Of a stretch of 64,000 nt of DNA, positions 15,898 through 24,885 are shown in pieces. The stretch's first letter is position 1; each line of letters opens with the position of its first letter. The translations under genes were made by a program, and so were the position numbers. The stretch comes from Spyradosoma sp004558035 (GTDB taxonomy: Bacteria > Verrucomicrobiota > Verrucomicrobiia > Opitutales > UBA953), in NCBI RefSeq assembly GCF_050314555.1, contig NZ_JBNPNH010000003.1:62001-126000 (forward strand), written 5' to 3'. The notes under the pieces were generated by a model. It worked only from the letters and a program-made list of their open reading frames with translations, was not told the DNA's origin and did no database searches.

Positions 15898-17226
15898 TTA
15901 CTTGTTGATGTCGCCGATCATCTTTCCGCCGAAGACGGCCGTGTCGCCGAGCTGTTCTTCGATGCGGATGAGCTGATTGTACTTGGCGATGCGGTCGGAG
16001 CGGCTCATCGAACCGGTCTTGATCTGACCCGCGTTCGTCGCGACCGCGATGTCCGCGATCGTGGAGTCTTCCGTTTCGCCGGAGCGGTGCGAGATGACCG
16101 CCGTGTAGCGGTTGAACTGCGCCATTTCGACGGCGTCGAGCGTTTCCGTGAGGGAGCCGATCTGGTTGACCTTGACGAGGATCGAGTTCGCGACGCCGAG
16201 CTGGATGCCCTTCTTGAGGAACGTCGTGTTCGTGACGAAGAGGTCGTCGCCGACGAGCTGCGTCTTGGAGCCGAGCTTGTCCGTGAGCTTCTTCCACGTT
16301 TCCCAGTCGCCTTCCGCGCAGCCGTCTTCGATCGAGATGATCGGGTAGCTGGAGCAGAGGTCGGCGAGGAAGTCGACCATCTGGTCGCCCGAGAGCTTGC
16401 GGCCGTCGGACTTCTTGAAGATGTACTGCTTGGTCTTCGTGTCGTAGAACTCGGAGGAGGCGACGTCGAGCGCGATGCAGATGTCCTTGCCGAACTTGTA
16501 GCCCGCGTTCTTGACCGCAGCGGCGATCGTGTCGAGCGCGTCTTCGACGGAGTTCAGGCGCGGGGCGAAGCCGCCTTCGTCGCCGACCGCCGTGTCGAGT
16601 CCGCGTTTCTTGAGGACGCTCTTGAGCGCGTGGAACGTTTCAGCGCCCATCTGGACCGCCTGGCGGATGCTCTTGGCGCCGACCGGCATGATCATGAATT
16701 CCTGGAAGTCGATCGGAGCGTCGGAGTGCGCGCCGCCGTTGATGATGTTCATCATCGGGACCGGGAGCACCTTCGCGTTCGGGCCGCCGAGGTACTTGTA
16801 GAGCGGCTGGCCGCACGCTTCCGCCGCCGCCTTCGCGACCGCGAGGGAGACGCCGAGAACGGCGTTCGCGCCGAGCTTGGACTTCGTCTTCGTGCCGTCG
16901 AGCGCGAGCATCGCGGCGTCGACCGCCGGCTGATCGAGCGCGTCGAAACCGACGAGTTCCGGAGCGATGATTTCATTCACGTTCGCGACGGCCTTGAGCA
17001 CGCCCTTGCCGCCGAAACGCTTCTTGGGATCGACGCCCTTCGCGAACTGCTTCGCGGGAACGCCGCCGTCGCGGAGTTCGAGGGCTTCGTTCACGCCCGT
17101 GGAAGCTCCCGAAGGAACCGCCGCGCGACCGATGGCGCCGCAGGAGAGTTCGACGTCGACTTCGACCGTCGGGTTACCGCGAGAATCGATGATTTCGCGA
17201 CCTTTGATGTCAATGATGGTGGACAT
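15898..17226 (-). CDS. eno: Enolase (phosphopyruvate hydratase)
   Basis: Converts 2-phosphoglycerate to phosphoenolpyruvate. The ATG giving MSTIIDIKGREIIDSRGNPTVE is chosen (442 aa) because the upstream in-frame codons encode non-family sequence. Diagnostic blocks are GAIGRAAVPSGASTG, NIINGGAHSDAPIDFQEFMIMP, AVGDEGGFAP, ALDVASSEFY, YPIISIEDGCAEGDW, VGDDLFVTN, LVKVNQIGS and AVISHRSGETED, which cover the Mg-binding Asp/Glu residues and the catalytic Lys and His. The gene is monocistronic with its own terminator, convergent with gpmI. Confidence 0.98.
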   Translation of the reverse strand: MSTIIDIKGREIIDSRGNPTVEVDVELSCGAIGRAAVPSGASTGVNEALELRDGGVPAKQFAKGVDPKKRFGGKGVLKAVANVNEIIAPELVGFDALDQPAVDAAMLALDGTKTKSKLGANAVLGVSLAVAKAAAEACGQPLYKYLGGPNAKVLPVPMMNIINGGAHSDAPIDFQEFMIMPVGAKSIRQAVQMGAETFHALKSVLKKRGLDTAVGDEGGFAPRLNSVEDALDTIAAAVKNAGYKFGKDICIALDVASSEFYDTKTKQYIFKKSDGRKLSGDQMVDFLADLCSSYPIISIEDGCAEGDWETWKKLTDKLGSKTQLVGDDLFVTNTTFLKKGIQLGVANSILVKVNQIGSLTETLDAVEMAQFNRYTAVISHRSGETEDSTIADIAVATNAGQIKTGSMSRSDRIAKYNQLIRIEEQLGDTAVFGGKMIGDINK

Positions 17227-17362
17227 AATTTTTTGTGGTTGAAAAAAAGGTTTTGCGCGTGAAAAGGAGTTTGAATGTTCCGCGAGAATAAATTTCGCTT
17301 CCGCGGAAATCAAGCGGGAACGCGCCCGGAAGCGCGGAATTTCGCGGCGCGGGAGCGGCGGC

Positions 17363-18253
17363 TCATTTTTTCGGGTCGAACGCGTCGCGCAGGGCGTCGC
17401 CGAAAAGATTCAGCGCGAAGAGCGTTCCCGCGAAGAAGAGTCCGGGGAAAATCAGCAGCCACGGATAGTCCGCCATCGAGTCCGCGCCTTCCTTGATCAT
17501 GAGCCCCCACGACGTCATCGGCGGCTTCACGCCCAGCCCGAGAAAGCTGATGAAGGCCTCGAGCAGCATCACGCCCGGCACCGTCAGCGTCGCGTACACG
17601 ATCACCGTGCCGAGGACGTTGGGCAGCAGGTGGCGCGTCATGATCTTCGTCGTGGTCTGGCCCATGCAGACGGCGGCCTCGACGAAGGCCTGCGTGCGCA
17701 GCTCGCGCACCTGGTTGCGGACGATGCGCGCCATGGTCAGCCACGAGATCGCGCCGATCGCCACGTAGATCAGCCACATCTCCTGCCCGAAGACGACCGT
17801 GAGCAGAATCACGAACAGCGTGAACGGCAGCGCGTAAAGCGCGTCCACGACGCGCATCATCAGCGAGTCGCGCGCACCGCCGACGTAGCCCGCCGCCATG
17901 CCGTAGGCGACGCCGATGACGCACGAGACGAACGTCGCGATCAGCCCGACGCGCAGCGAGACGCTCCCGCCGTAGAGCAGCCGCGAAAGCACGTCGCGCC
18001 CGAGCGTGTCCGTGCCGAGCCAATGCTCCGCGGACGGTCCCGCCGGTCCGAGCGCGAGATCCTGCGCCTCGAACGGGAACGGCGCGATCCACGGCGCGCA
18101 CGCGCACGCGAGCGTCATCGCCGCGGCGAAGACGCCCGCCGCCACGCCCGCGCGGTTCGCGAAGAAGCGCTCGCGGGAACGCTTCCACGGCGAGACCGGA
18201 GCGCCCGCGAAACGCGCGTCCGAAACGGCGCCGTTCTGTTTTTCCGTTTTCAC
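17363..18253 (-). CDS. Dipeptide/oligopeptide-type ABC transporter permease (OppC/DppC-like)
   Basis: A 296-residue inner-membrane permease with a GTG start. An N-terminal amphipathic segment and first helix (AGVFAAAMTLACACAPWIAP) are followed by HWLGTDTLGRDVLSRLLYGGSVSL, the hallmark of OppC/DppC-type permeases. Four more helices follow, then the EAA loop with AAVCMGQTTTKIMTRHLLPNVLGTVIV, and the end FISFLGLGVKPPMTSWGLMI. It would form the channel with an OppB partner and two ATPases, taking peptides, nickel or similar solutes. None of those partners is adjacent: eno lies downstream and a divergent porin upstream. The family is certain and the substrate is not. Confidence 0.93.
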   Translation of the reverse strand: MKTEKQNGAVSDARFAGAPVSPWKRSRERFFANRAGVAAGVFAAAMTLACACAPWIAPFPFEAQDLALGPAGPSAEHWLGTDTLGRDVLSRLLYGGSVSLRVGLIATFVSCVIGVAYGMAAGYVGGARDSLMMRVVDALYALPFTLFVILLTVVFGQEMWLIYVAIGAISWLTMARIVRNQVRELRTQAFVEAAVCMGQTTTKIMTRHLLPNVLGTVIVYATLTVPGVMLLEAFISFLGLGVKPPMTSWGLMIKEGADSMADYPWLLIFPGLFFAGTLFALNLFGDALRDAFDPKK

Positions 18254-18490
18254 TCTGGCGCGCGATTATCGCGCGTCGCCCCGTCTTTCGCGAGCGAGAA
18301 AAAAGGCTTTTCGCGGACGAAGTTTCCGGAGGCGCGGCGCGCCGGAGGACGGAGGTCCGGAAAACATATGCGGATTTCAACGACGTTTTAGGGCGGCGCG
18401 CCGCCGCGAAATTTCATGAAGTTCTAACGTTCCCGCAACACGCCCCGAACACGCGTCGCGTAAGCTCTGCGGCACAATCATTCATAACCC

Positions 18491-19675
18491 ATGAAAAACA
18501 AAATGAACATCCAGACGTTAATCACGGCTTCGGCGCTCCTCGCGGGCGTCGCGACCGTCCAGGCCGCCGCCGAAGCTCCCGCGCAGGGCGTTCCCGCGAA
18601 GGCCGCCGACGAGGGAATCACGATCAGGCTTCCCGACCTGAAGAAGGCCGCCGAGAACGCGAAGATCAAAGTCTCCGGCTACGCGCAGGCGCAGTACATC
18701 TACGCCGACAGCAAGAACAACAATCACAACGCGAACTCGGGCTTCGACATCCGCCGCGCGGCGATTTCCGTCAAGGGCGAGCTCACCGACGACTGGTCCG
18801 CGGAGGTCGGCTTCGAAATCGACAGCGGCGACAAGGGCGGCAAGCTCGGCGCGGAAAACAGCACGATCTTCGTCGACAAGGCGATCATCTCCTACAAGAC
18901 GGACTTCGGCAAGCTGACCGCCGGCTATCAGAAACCCGCCTTCGTCATGGAAGAATACCAGTCCTCCAAGACGCAGCTCTGCATCGAGCAGTCGATCGCC
19001 ACGGCGTACTTCACGAACCTCGCGGGCGGCTCGCTCGCCGGGCGCCACGGCGGCGTGTGGTGGGACGGCAAGGTCTCCGGCCTCAAATACGGCGTCGCGA
19101 TCACCAACCAGTACAAGGAGGACATGAACAAGGACCAGAACGACGGCGTCGCCTTCTACGGCAACCTCGGCTACGAGTTCAAGAACGATTCGCTGAAGAT
19201 CGAAGTCGGCGTGAACGGCGTCTACAATCCCGGCAACGACGACGAGGACGCCGCGGTCGCCGGACTCGCGGGCGCGGTCTACGGGCTTGAGCCCTTCGCG
19301 AAGATTTCCTCGGGCGGCTTCCAGGCGATCGTCGACGGGCTTTACGCGGACGGCGACGACGACGTCATGAAGGACTCCGTGTTCGGCGTGAACGGCACGC
19401 TCGCCTATCGCTTCGAAAGCGGGATCGAGCCGGTCGTGCGCGTCTCCTACCTCGACGCGGGCGACAACAAGAACATCGACCCGAGCAAGCTGAAGTTCGT
19501 CCCGACCGACGGTTCGAAGGACTACGATTCCGCCTGCGGCGTGTACGTCGGCGCGAACTTCTACGCGAACAAGTACATCAAGATTTCCGCCGGCTACGAA
19601 TACACGAAATTCGACGGCGGCGCCCGCAGCGAAGACGTGAACGCGTTCCGTCTCCAGCTCCAGGCCTCCTTCTGA
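18491..19675 (+). CDS. Outer-membrane porin, OprO/OprP-like
   Basis: A 394-residue beta-barrel protein. Residues 1-26 are a signal peptide, and a short helical linker (LPDLKKAAENAKIKVSGYAQ) leads into GYAQAQYIYAD. FDIRRAAISVKGELTDDWSAEVGFEIDSGD is typical of the phosphate-selective porin O/P family. Alternating hydrophobic strands continue to a C-terminal aromatic residue (LQLQASF), as needed for BAM-mediated insertion. Anionic solutes or sugars are plausible substrates, but selectivity cannot be read from sequence. It is monocistronic: a divergent oppC lies upstream and a bidirectional terminator downstream. Confidence 0.88.
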   Translation: MKNKMNIQTLITASALLAGVATVQAAAEAPAQGVPAKAADEGITIRLPDLKKAAENAKIKVSGYAQAQYIYADSKNNNHNANSGFDIRRAAISVKGELTDDWSAEVGFEIDSGDKGGKLGAENSTIFVDKAIISYKTDFGKLTAGYQKPAFVMEEYQSSKTQLCIEQSIATAYFTNLAGGSLAGRHGGVWWDGKVSGLKYGVAITNQYKEDMNKDQNDGVAFYGNLGYEFKNDSLKIEVGVNGVYNPGNDDEDAAVAGLAGAVYGLEPFAKISSGGFQAIVDGLYADGDDDVMKDSVFGVNGTLAYRFESGIEPVVRVSYLDAGDNKNIDPSKLKFVPTDGSKDYDSACGVYVGANFYANKYIKISAGYEYTKFDGGARSEDVNAFRLQLQASF

Positions 19676-19700
19676 GAACGCCCGACTCGGAAAGACGAAA

Positions 19701-19744
19701 AGAAAAAAGCGTTCCCGCGGGAAATCCCTGCGGGAACGCTTTTT
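19701..19744. terminator. Bidirectional terminator between porin and pseudopilin
   Basis: Stem GCGTTCCCGCGGG / CCCTGCGGGAACGC (one bulge), preceded by a run of A and followed by TTTTT, so it works on both strands for the two convergent genes. The arms are again an inverted CGTTCCC/GGGAACG pair. Confidence 0.88.
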
Positions 19745-19774
19745 CGTCCGCGGCGGCGGCGGAGAAGCGGCGGC

Positions 19775-20443
19775 TTACTGCTCGCCGAAGTTGACGATGT
19801 TGTCCGCGCGCGCGTCGGAGAAATAGTAGTCCGAGCCGTCGGGATTGAGCTCCGGCATGCCCGTCTTCTCCATGTCGCCGGCGAAGTAGTCTTCGTCCTC
19901 GACGGGCTCGTTGTATTCCGGACCGGCGGAAATCAGCAGGAACGTCGTGCCGTTCCAGTCCTTGCCGGGCTTGCCGCCGGAAATGTAGTTGTAGCGGTAG
20001 CACCACGGATTGTCCCACGGATCGAGAATCTGCGTCGCGTTCTCGACGCTGTTGTCGTCGAGCGTGAAGTCCGCCAGGCTCAGGAACGGCCGCTTCTCCG
20101 CGCCGGAACGCCCGTCCGTGTAGTCGATCACCTGCATCTGCCCTTTGCGGCGGACGAGGATCTTGTCGCCGCGGAGGGAATCGACGAGCAGCTGCCGCCA
20201 TTCGGTTTCGGAGCCCTCGCCTTCCGCCATCGGAAATTCGCCGTAAGTGTCCTTGAACTGGCTCAGCGCGAGCGTGAGCTTGTCGCGCTGCGTCTTCGCG
20301 TTCGCCGTCAGAATCGCGGTCTGCACGGGACCGAGCAGCCCGACCGTGACGGAGGCGAGCACGGCGATGACGGCGACGACGACGAGCACTTCCACGAGCG
20401 TGAAGGCGGAACGTTTTCTTGGGGCGGAGAATGAAGTTTTCAT
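19775..20443 (-). CDS. Prepilin-type pseudopilin (GspG/PulG-like)
   Basis: A 222-residue protein starting MKTSFSAPRKRSAFTLVEVLVVVAVIAVLAS, a class III prepilin leader cleaved before Phe with the conserved Glu at +5 and a 20-residue hydrophobic helix. The globular part contains TQRDKLTLALSQFKDTYGEFP, WRQLLVDSL, QILDPWDNPWCYRYNYISGG and LLISAGPEYNEP. The DPW-N-Y pattern and the late GPEYNE are typical of type II secretion major pseudopilin GspG. Verrucomicrobiota encode many such stand-alone pseudopilins, and no other secretion or pilus genes are adjacent. A role in secretion, pili or DNA uptake is possible. Confidence 0.88.
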   Translation of the reverse strand: MKTSFSAPRKRSAFTLVEVLVVVAVIAVLASVTVGLLGPVQTAILTANAKTQRDKLTLALSQFKDTYGEFPMAEGEGSETEWRQLLVDSLRGDKILVRRKGQMQVIDYTDGRSGAEKRPFLSLADFTLDDNSVENATQILDPWDNPWCYRYNYISGGKPGKDWNGTTFLLISAGPEYNEPVEDEDYFAGDMEKTGMPELNPDGSDYYFSDARADNIVNFGEQ

Positions 20444-20558
20444 GCCCGCGAGACTAATCCCTTTTTCCGCGCGCGAAAAGCAGAAACTCGGCGCGCGCGG
20501 GAACGCCACCGGGAAATAGGGATTTGCGTTCCCGCGCGGGATCGGAGAGAATGCTTTC

Positions 20559-21587
20559 GTGTCCAGACCTCCGTTCACCGTTTCCGCGAAAGCGGTCAAT
20601 CTGATCGCCGAAATCGCCGGTCGGCTCGGGCGCCGCGCCGAGCGCGCCGACCGGACGGAGTCTCTGCGTTTGCGCAAGGCGAACCGCATCCGCACGATCT
20701 GCGCCTCGCTCGCGATCGAGGGCAACACGCTCACGGAAAGCCAGGTCAGCGCCGTTTTCGAAGGCAGGCGCGTCGTCGCGCCGCCGCGGCAGATCCTCGA
20801 AGTCAGAAACGCGATCCGCGCCTACGAACTTTTCCCGACGCTCGATCCGTTTTCCGCGGACGATCTGCTCAAGGCGCACGGCGTGATGATGGAGGCGCTG
20901 ACGGACGACGCGGGCACGTTCCGCCGCGGGAACGTCGGCGTGTTCGCGGGAACGCGCGCGGTGCACGTCGCGCCTCCGGCGGACCGCGTGCCGTTTCTCG
21001 TCGAAGACCTTTTCCGCTGGCTCCGGACGTCCGTCGATCACCTGCTCGTCCGCACCTGCGTCTTTCACTACGAGCTCGAATTCATTCACCCGTTCAGCGA
21101 CGGGAACGGCCGCATGGGGCGGCTCTGGCAGTCGCTGATCCTCGGTCTGCAGGATCCGGTCTTCGAGCAGCTGCCGGTCGAAAATCTGGTGTACGCGCGG
21201 CAGAGCGATTATTACGACGCGATCAACCGCAGTACGGAAGGCGGCGACAGCGGGCCGTTCATCGATTTCATGCTCGGCGAAATCGCCGCCGCGCTGAACG
21301 CCGGGGAATTCCGCCCGTCCGTCGTTTCCGAAAGCACCGCGGAATACGCGGCGAATGTCGGTGCAAACGTCGGAGAAAATGTCGGTGCAACCGAACGCCG
21401 CGTTCTGGCGATTCTCGCGGCGGACAAATACGCCACCGCGAAAAAAATCGCAGCCGAGCTCGGGAAAACTCAGCGGCAGGCGGAACGCGTTCTGAAAAAG
21501 CTCCGGGAAAAGGAGCTCATCCGCCGAATCGGTCCGGACAAGACCGGCTTCTGGGAAGTCCGCGGGAACGCCGCGCGAACTTTCTGA
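20559..21587 (+). CDS. Fic-domain AMPylase-type protein with winged-helix C-terminus
   Basis: A 342-residue protein with a GTG start. The Fic core motif HPFSDGNGRMGRLW begins at His177. An inhibitory helix SLAIEGN (Ser50 to Glu54) precedes the Fic domain, so this is a class II Fic protein kept inactive by its own N-terminus. Fic enzymes transfer AMP or other nucleotides to protein hydroxyls. After the catalytic domain there is a linker with repeated NVGANVGENVGAT and then a winged-helix region (ATAKKIAAELGKTQRQAERVLKKLREKELI), which suggests DNA binding or self-regulation. It stands alone, head-to-head with the pseudopilin gene across 115 bases. Confidence 0.93.
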   Translation: MSRPPFTVSAKAVNLIAEIAGRLGRRAERADRTESLRLRKANRIRTICASLAIEGNTLTESQVSAVFEGRRVVAPPRQILEVRNAIRAYELFPTLDPFSADDLLKAHGVMMEALTDDAGTFRRGNVGVFAGTRAVHVAPPADRVPFLVEDLFRWLRTSVDHLLVRTCVFHYELEFIHPFSDGNGRMGRLWQSLILGLQDPVFEQLPVENLVYARQSDYYDAINRSTEGGDSGPFIDFMLGEIAAALNAGEFRPSVVSESTAEYAANVGANVGENVGATERRVLAILAADKYATAKKIAAELGKTQRQAERVLKKLREKELIRRIGPDKTGFWEVRGNAARTF

Positions 21588-21709
21588 AACGCTTTCGGCG
21601 ATGCCGGGCGCAAAGCGCCTTCACGGCTCCGCGCCTCGTCGCTCCGCCGGTCTTTCGTCTTCGAAAAATTTTGCTTTCCGCGGCGGGCGCGGGAGCATTG
21701 AATAGCGCC

Positions 21710-23908
21710 ATGAAAATTTCTTTGCCCGTGCTCGCGCTCGCGTCGTCGATTTTCTGCGGAACCGCGGTTTCGCTTCCCGCGGCGGAAGAGCACGCAGCGC
21801 TTCCCGTGGATTGGCCGGGAACGGAAATCTTCTCCGGAAAAACGGAGTTTTCGGCGGACGGCGACGCCGCGGCGCTCGGGAACGGCGTCGTCTCGCTGAG
21901 CGTCGCCGACGGGAACGCGGTCTTCGATCTCGCGGGGACGAAAATCGCGCTCGCGGACGTCTGTTCGCTCGAAATCACCGACGCCGCCGGCAAAAAGACG
22001 ACGGTGAAATTTTCGCGCGTCACGCCTTTTTCCGCCGTGGAATACGCGCCGCCGAGCCGCCCCGTCCGCCGCGCGGACAGCCTCGGCGAAGACGGCGCGG
22101 CGCTCGAGGCGCGCTTCGAAAACGCGGAGACGGGGCTGGAGCTCCGCTGGCGGATCGCGCTCCGCGGGAACGCGCCTTACTTCACGCAGCGCTTCGCGAT
22201 TTCCCGGGGCGAAGCCGCGCGCGCGTCCGCCGGCGCCGCGGAAACGCGCGTCCGCGTCACGGGCATCCGTCTCGGCGAGTTCCGCGTTCCCGACGCGGAC
22301 GCGGTCGCGGCGGTCGGCAAGGTCGTCGGCTCTCCGGTCGCGCTTGCGGACGACGTGCTCTGCGGCGCGGAGTTTCCGAATTTCCGCTTCGAGAAGACGG
22401 ACGCGGGAACGGTCGCGATCGTCGTTCCCTGCGATTTCGACGCGGCCGCGGCGGAAACGCCGACGACGCTCTCGTCCATGCTCGGATTTTTCCCGAAGGA
22501 GCAGCGCAGGCGCGCGTTCAATTTTTACCTCGAACGGGAACGCGCCGCGCCCTCGCGCCCGTTTCTGGTCTACGACGGCTGGTACGACCTGGAGCTCTCG
22601 CCCAGCGCGGAAAAAATCGGCGAGACCATCGACGCCTACGGCGACGCGCTCGTGAAACGGCGCGAAATCGCGATCGGCGCCTTCGTGCTCGACGACGGTT
22701 GGGACGACCCCGAGCGCGAGCTCTGGGCGCCCGCGGCGGACAAATTTCCCGAAGGCCTGAGCGGGCTCGCGAAAAAGGCGGCGGAATTCGGCGCGGGATT
22801 CGGCATCTGGATTTCGCCGACGGGCGGCTGCTTCGGCGTTCCCGAGCGGCTGAAGTCCTGCAAGAAGCTCGGCGGCATCGCCGAAGACGCCTACGCGTTC
22901 GACCTCGCCGACCCGCTCTACGAAAAATGGTTCTTCGAAAAATGCCGTTCGCTCGTGCTCGACGACGGCGTGACCTACTTCAAGTGGGACCGCATCGGCG
23001 AGGACGCGCCGCAGCACTTTCTGCGCCTGATCGACGTCGCCGACAGGCTTCGCGAAATCCGTCCCGAGCTCTTCATCAACGCGACGGTCGGCTCCTGGCC
23101 GTCGCCGTTCTGGCTGAATCACGTGGATTCGACCTGGCGCGGCGGCGCGGACATCGCGTTTCAGAACTCCGGCATCGGCGACGCGCGCGACCGCTGGATT
23201 TCCTTCCGCGACTTCGAGCTGATCGAAAACGTCTGCTCCCGCGCCCCGCTCTACCCGATCGGCTCCGTCATGCACCACGGCATCGTGCTCGGCACACACT
23301 ACCAGGGCGCCACCTGCGCCGAAGCCGGCAACGACCTGAGGCGCGAGATTTTTTCCTACTTCGCGCTCGGCCCCAATCTGCGGGAACTCTACCTGGACTT
23401 CCGCATGCTCGACGACGATCCCGCGAAATCGCGCGAATGGGCGCTCGAACACGTCCAAAGCCCGCGCAACGACGCGAAGAAAAACGCGCGGGCGCGCGAA
23501 GCCGTCGCGCAGGCGACGTGGATTCCCGGCGGCGCCGTCTGGAACGCGATCGCGCGCGCGTCCGTCTGGGCGCGGGAAAACGCCGCCGTGCTCGCCGACA
23601 TGCATTGGGTCGCCGGCAAGCCGTGTTACCCGCCCGCGCCCTACGCCTTCGCCGGCTGGCACCGCGGGAACGGCGTCGTCTATCTGCGCAACGCCTCCGA
23701 CAAGCCAGCGCAGATCTCCTTTTCGCTCGAGGACGCGTTCGAGCTGCCGCCGACCGAACCCGCCGACGCGCGCTATTCGATCGCGGACGTCTACGTTTAC
23801 GGCGCGGCGGGCTCGACGGCTCCGGCCTACTCCGTTCCCGCCTCCGCCAAGATGACGTTCCGCATGAACCCGCTCGGAATCCGCATCCTTCAGGCCGCCC
23901 GCCGCTGA
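21710..23908 (+). CDS. Exported alpha-galactosidase-like enzyme (clan GH-D, GH36-type)
   Basis: A 732-residue exported protein starting MKISLPVLALASSIFCGTAVS (signal peptide). A beta-rich N-terminal domain (about 30-260) precedes a TIM barrel. There FVLDDGWDDPERELWAPAADKFPEGLSGLA matches the DDGW motif of GH36/GH27. YFKWDRIGEDA gives the nucleophile Asp427. ELFINATVGSWPSPFWLNHVDSTWRGGADIAF and SGIGDARDRW cover the acid/base region. The C-terminal domain is a beta-sandwich. Clan GH-D enzymes cleave alpha-galactosides or alpha-N-acetylgalactosaminides with retention; the exact sugar is uncertain and the N-terminal region diverges from typical GH36. It is followed 39 bases later by folD. Confidence 0.82.
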   Translation: MKISLPVLALASSIFCGTAVSLPAAEEHAALPVDWPGTEIFSGKTEFSADGDAAALGNGVVSLSVADGNAVFDLAGTKIALADVCSLEITDAAGKKTTVKFSRVTPFSAVEYAPPSRPVRRADSLGEDGAALEARFENAETGLELRWRIALRGNAPYFTQRFAISRGEAARASAGAAETRVRVTGIRLGEFRVPDADAVAAVGKVVGSPVALADDVLCGAEFPNFRFEKTDAGTVAIVVPCDFDAAAAETPTTLSSMLGFFPKEQRRRAFNFYLERERAAPSRPFLVYDGWYDLELSPSAEKIGETIDAYGDALVKRREIAIGAFVLDDGWDDPERELWAPAADKFPEGLSGLAKKAAEFGAGFGIWISPTGGCFGVPERLKSCKKLGGIAEDAYAFDLADPLYEKWFFEKCRSLVLDDGVTYFKWDRIGEDAPQHFLRLIDVADRLREIRPELFINATVGSWPSPFWLNHVDSTWRGGADIAFQNSGIGDARDRWISFRDFELIENVCSRAPLYPIGSVMHHGIVLGTHYQGATCAEAGNDLRREIFSYFALGPNLRELYLDFRMLDDDPAKSREWALEHVQSPRNDAKKNARAREAVAQATWIPGGAVWNAIARASVWARENAAVLADMHWVAGKPCYPPAPYAFAGWHRGNGVVYLRNASDKPAQISFSLEDAFELPPTEPADARYSIADVYVYGAAGSTAPAYSVPASAKMTFRMNPLGIRILQAARR

Positions 23909-23947
23909 TCGGACCGAAAAATTCACTTTCATTCAACCGGAATCATC

Positions 23948-24826
23948 ATGGAACTCATAGACGGAAATCTGATCGCGAAGCAGGTGCTCGCCGAGTTGAA
24001 GGCGGAAGTCGCGGAACTCTCCGCGCGCGGCGTCGTGCCGCACATCGTCGTGATGCGCGTCGGGAACGATCCCGCGAGCGTCTCCTACGTGAACAAAAAG
24101 GAGAAGACCGCCCGCGAACTCGGCATGAAGAGCACCGTGAAGCTCTTTCCCGAGACCGTTTCCCAGGCGGAGCTCGAGGCGGAAATCGACGCGCTGAACG
24201 CCGACTCGACCGTGCACGGCGTGCTCGTGCAGGCGCCGCTCCCGCCGCACGTCGACGCGACCGCGATCTTCAACCGCGTTTCGCCGGAAAAGGACGTGGA
24301 CGGATTTTCGACGACGAACGTCGGCCGCCTCGTGCAGGAGCTCCCGAACGCGTTCGCGGCGTGCACGCCCGCGGGCATTATCGAGCTGCTCGAACGCTCC
24401 GGCGTGAAGACCGCCGGCAGGCACGCCGTCGTCGTCGGGCGCTCGCTCATCGTCGGCAAACCCGCCTCGCTGCTGCTGCTTTCCAAGAAGTCGAACGCGA
24501 CCGTCACCGTCTGCCACTCGCGCACGGCGGACCTGCCCGCGGTCGCGCGGCAGGCGGACATTCTCGTCGCGGCGATCGGCAGGCCGAAATTCGTCACGGC
24601 GGACATGGTGAAGCCCGGCGCGGTCGTCATCGACGTGGGCATCAACCGCGTTCCCGACGCGACGAAGAAAAGCGGATTCCGCCTCGTCGGCGACGTCGAT
24701 TTCGAGAACGTCGCGCCGAAATGCTCGCTCATCACGCCCGTTCCCGGCGGCGTCGGCCCGATGACCGTCGCGATGCTGATGAAGAACACTCTCGCCGCGG
24801 CGCGCCGCGCGCTGAACGGGGAATGA
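23948..24826 (+). CDS. folD: Bifunctional methylenetetrahydrofolate dehydrogenase/cyclohydrolase
   Basis: One-carbon metabolism enzyme, 292 aa, of normal length. MRVGNDPASVSYVNKKEKTARELGM carries the catalytic Tyr and Lys (YVNKK, about residues 50-54). LVQAPLPPHVD is the substrate block, and EKDVDGF, CTPAGIIELLERSGV, VVVGRSLIVGKPASLLLL (NADP-binding), DVGINRV and PVPGGVGPMTVAMLMKNTL are all family signatures. It supplies 10-formyl-THF for purine synthesis, matching purC/purE elsewhere in the window. Confidence 0.97.
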   Translation: MELIDGNLIAKQVLAELKAEVAELSARGVVPHIVVMRVGNDPASVSYVNKKEKTARELGMKSTVKLFPETVSQAELEAEIDALNADSTVHGVLVQAPLPPHVDATAIFNRVSPEKDVDGFSTTNVGRLVQELPNAFAACTPAGIIELLERSGVKTAGRHAVVVGRSLIVGKPASLLLLSKKSNATVTVCHSRTADLPAVARQADILVAAIGRPKFVTADMVKPGAVVIDVGINRVPDATKKSGFRLVGDVDFENVAPKCSLITPVPGGVGPMTVAMLMKNTLAAARRALNGE

Positions 24827-24845
24827 CGCACGGCGCCGTTCGATT

Positions 24846-24881
24846 CACCGTAGTCGGTCATCAGTCATCCGTCATTCACTA
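24846..24881. repeat. Heptad array C (CATCMGT units)
   Basis: Between folD and the RDD gene: AGTCGGT CATCAGT CATCCGT CATTCAC, about five units at period 7. The wording resembles the GTCAT-type heptanucleotide repeats of cyanobacteria (STRR). Confidence 0.6.
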
Positions 24882-24885
24882 AAAA

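Noticed and set aside
21340..21400. NVGANVGENVGAT repeat in the Fic protein as a tandem-repeat hot spot
   Set aside because: Only two to three short units, within a normal inter-domain linker.
21470..23932. Long minus-strand open frame opposite the GH36-like gene
   Set aside because: Shadow composition (Arg, Ala, Asp, Val from complementary codons) and no motif; the plus-strand enzyme explains the sequence.
21811..24882. A 1023-codon open frame on the plus strand across the GH36-like and folD genes
   Set aside because: Its translation is Arg/Ala-rich with no domain, it overlaps two genes with clear family motifs in another frame, and such frames are expected in G+C-rich DNA.
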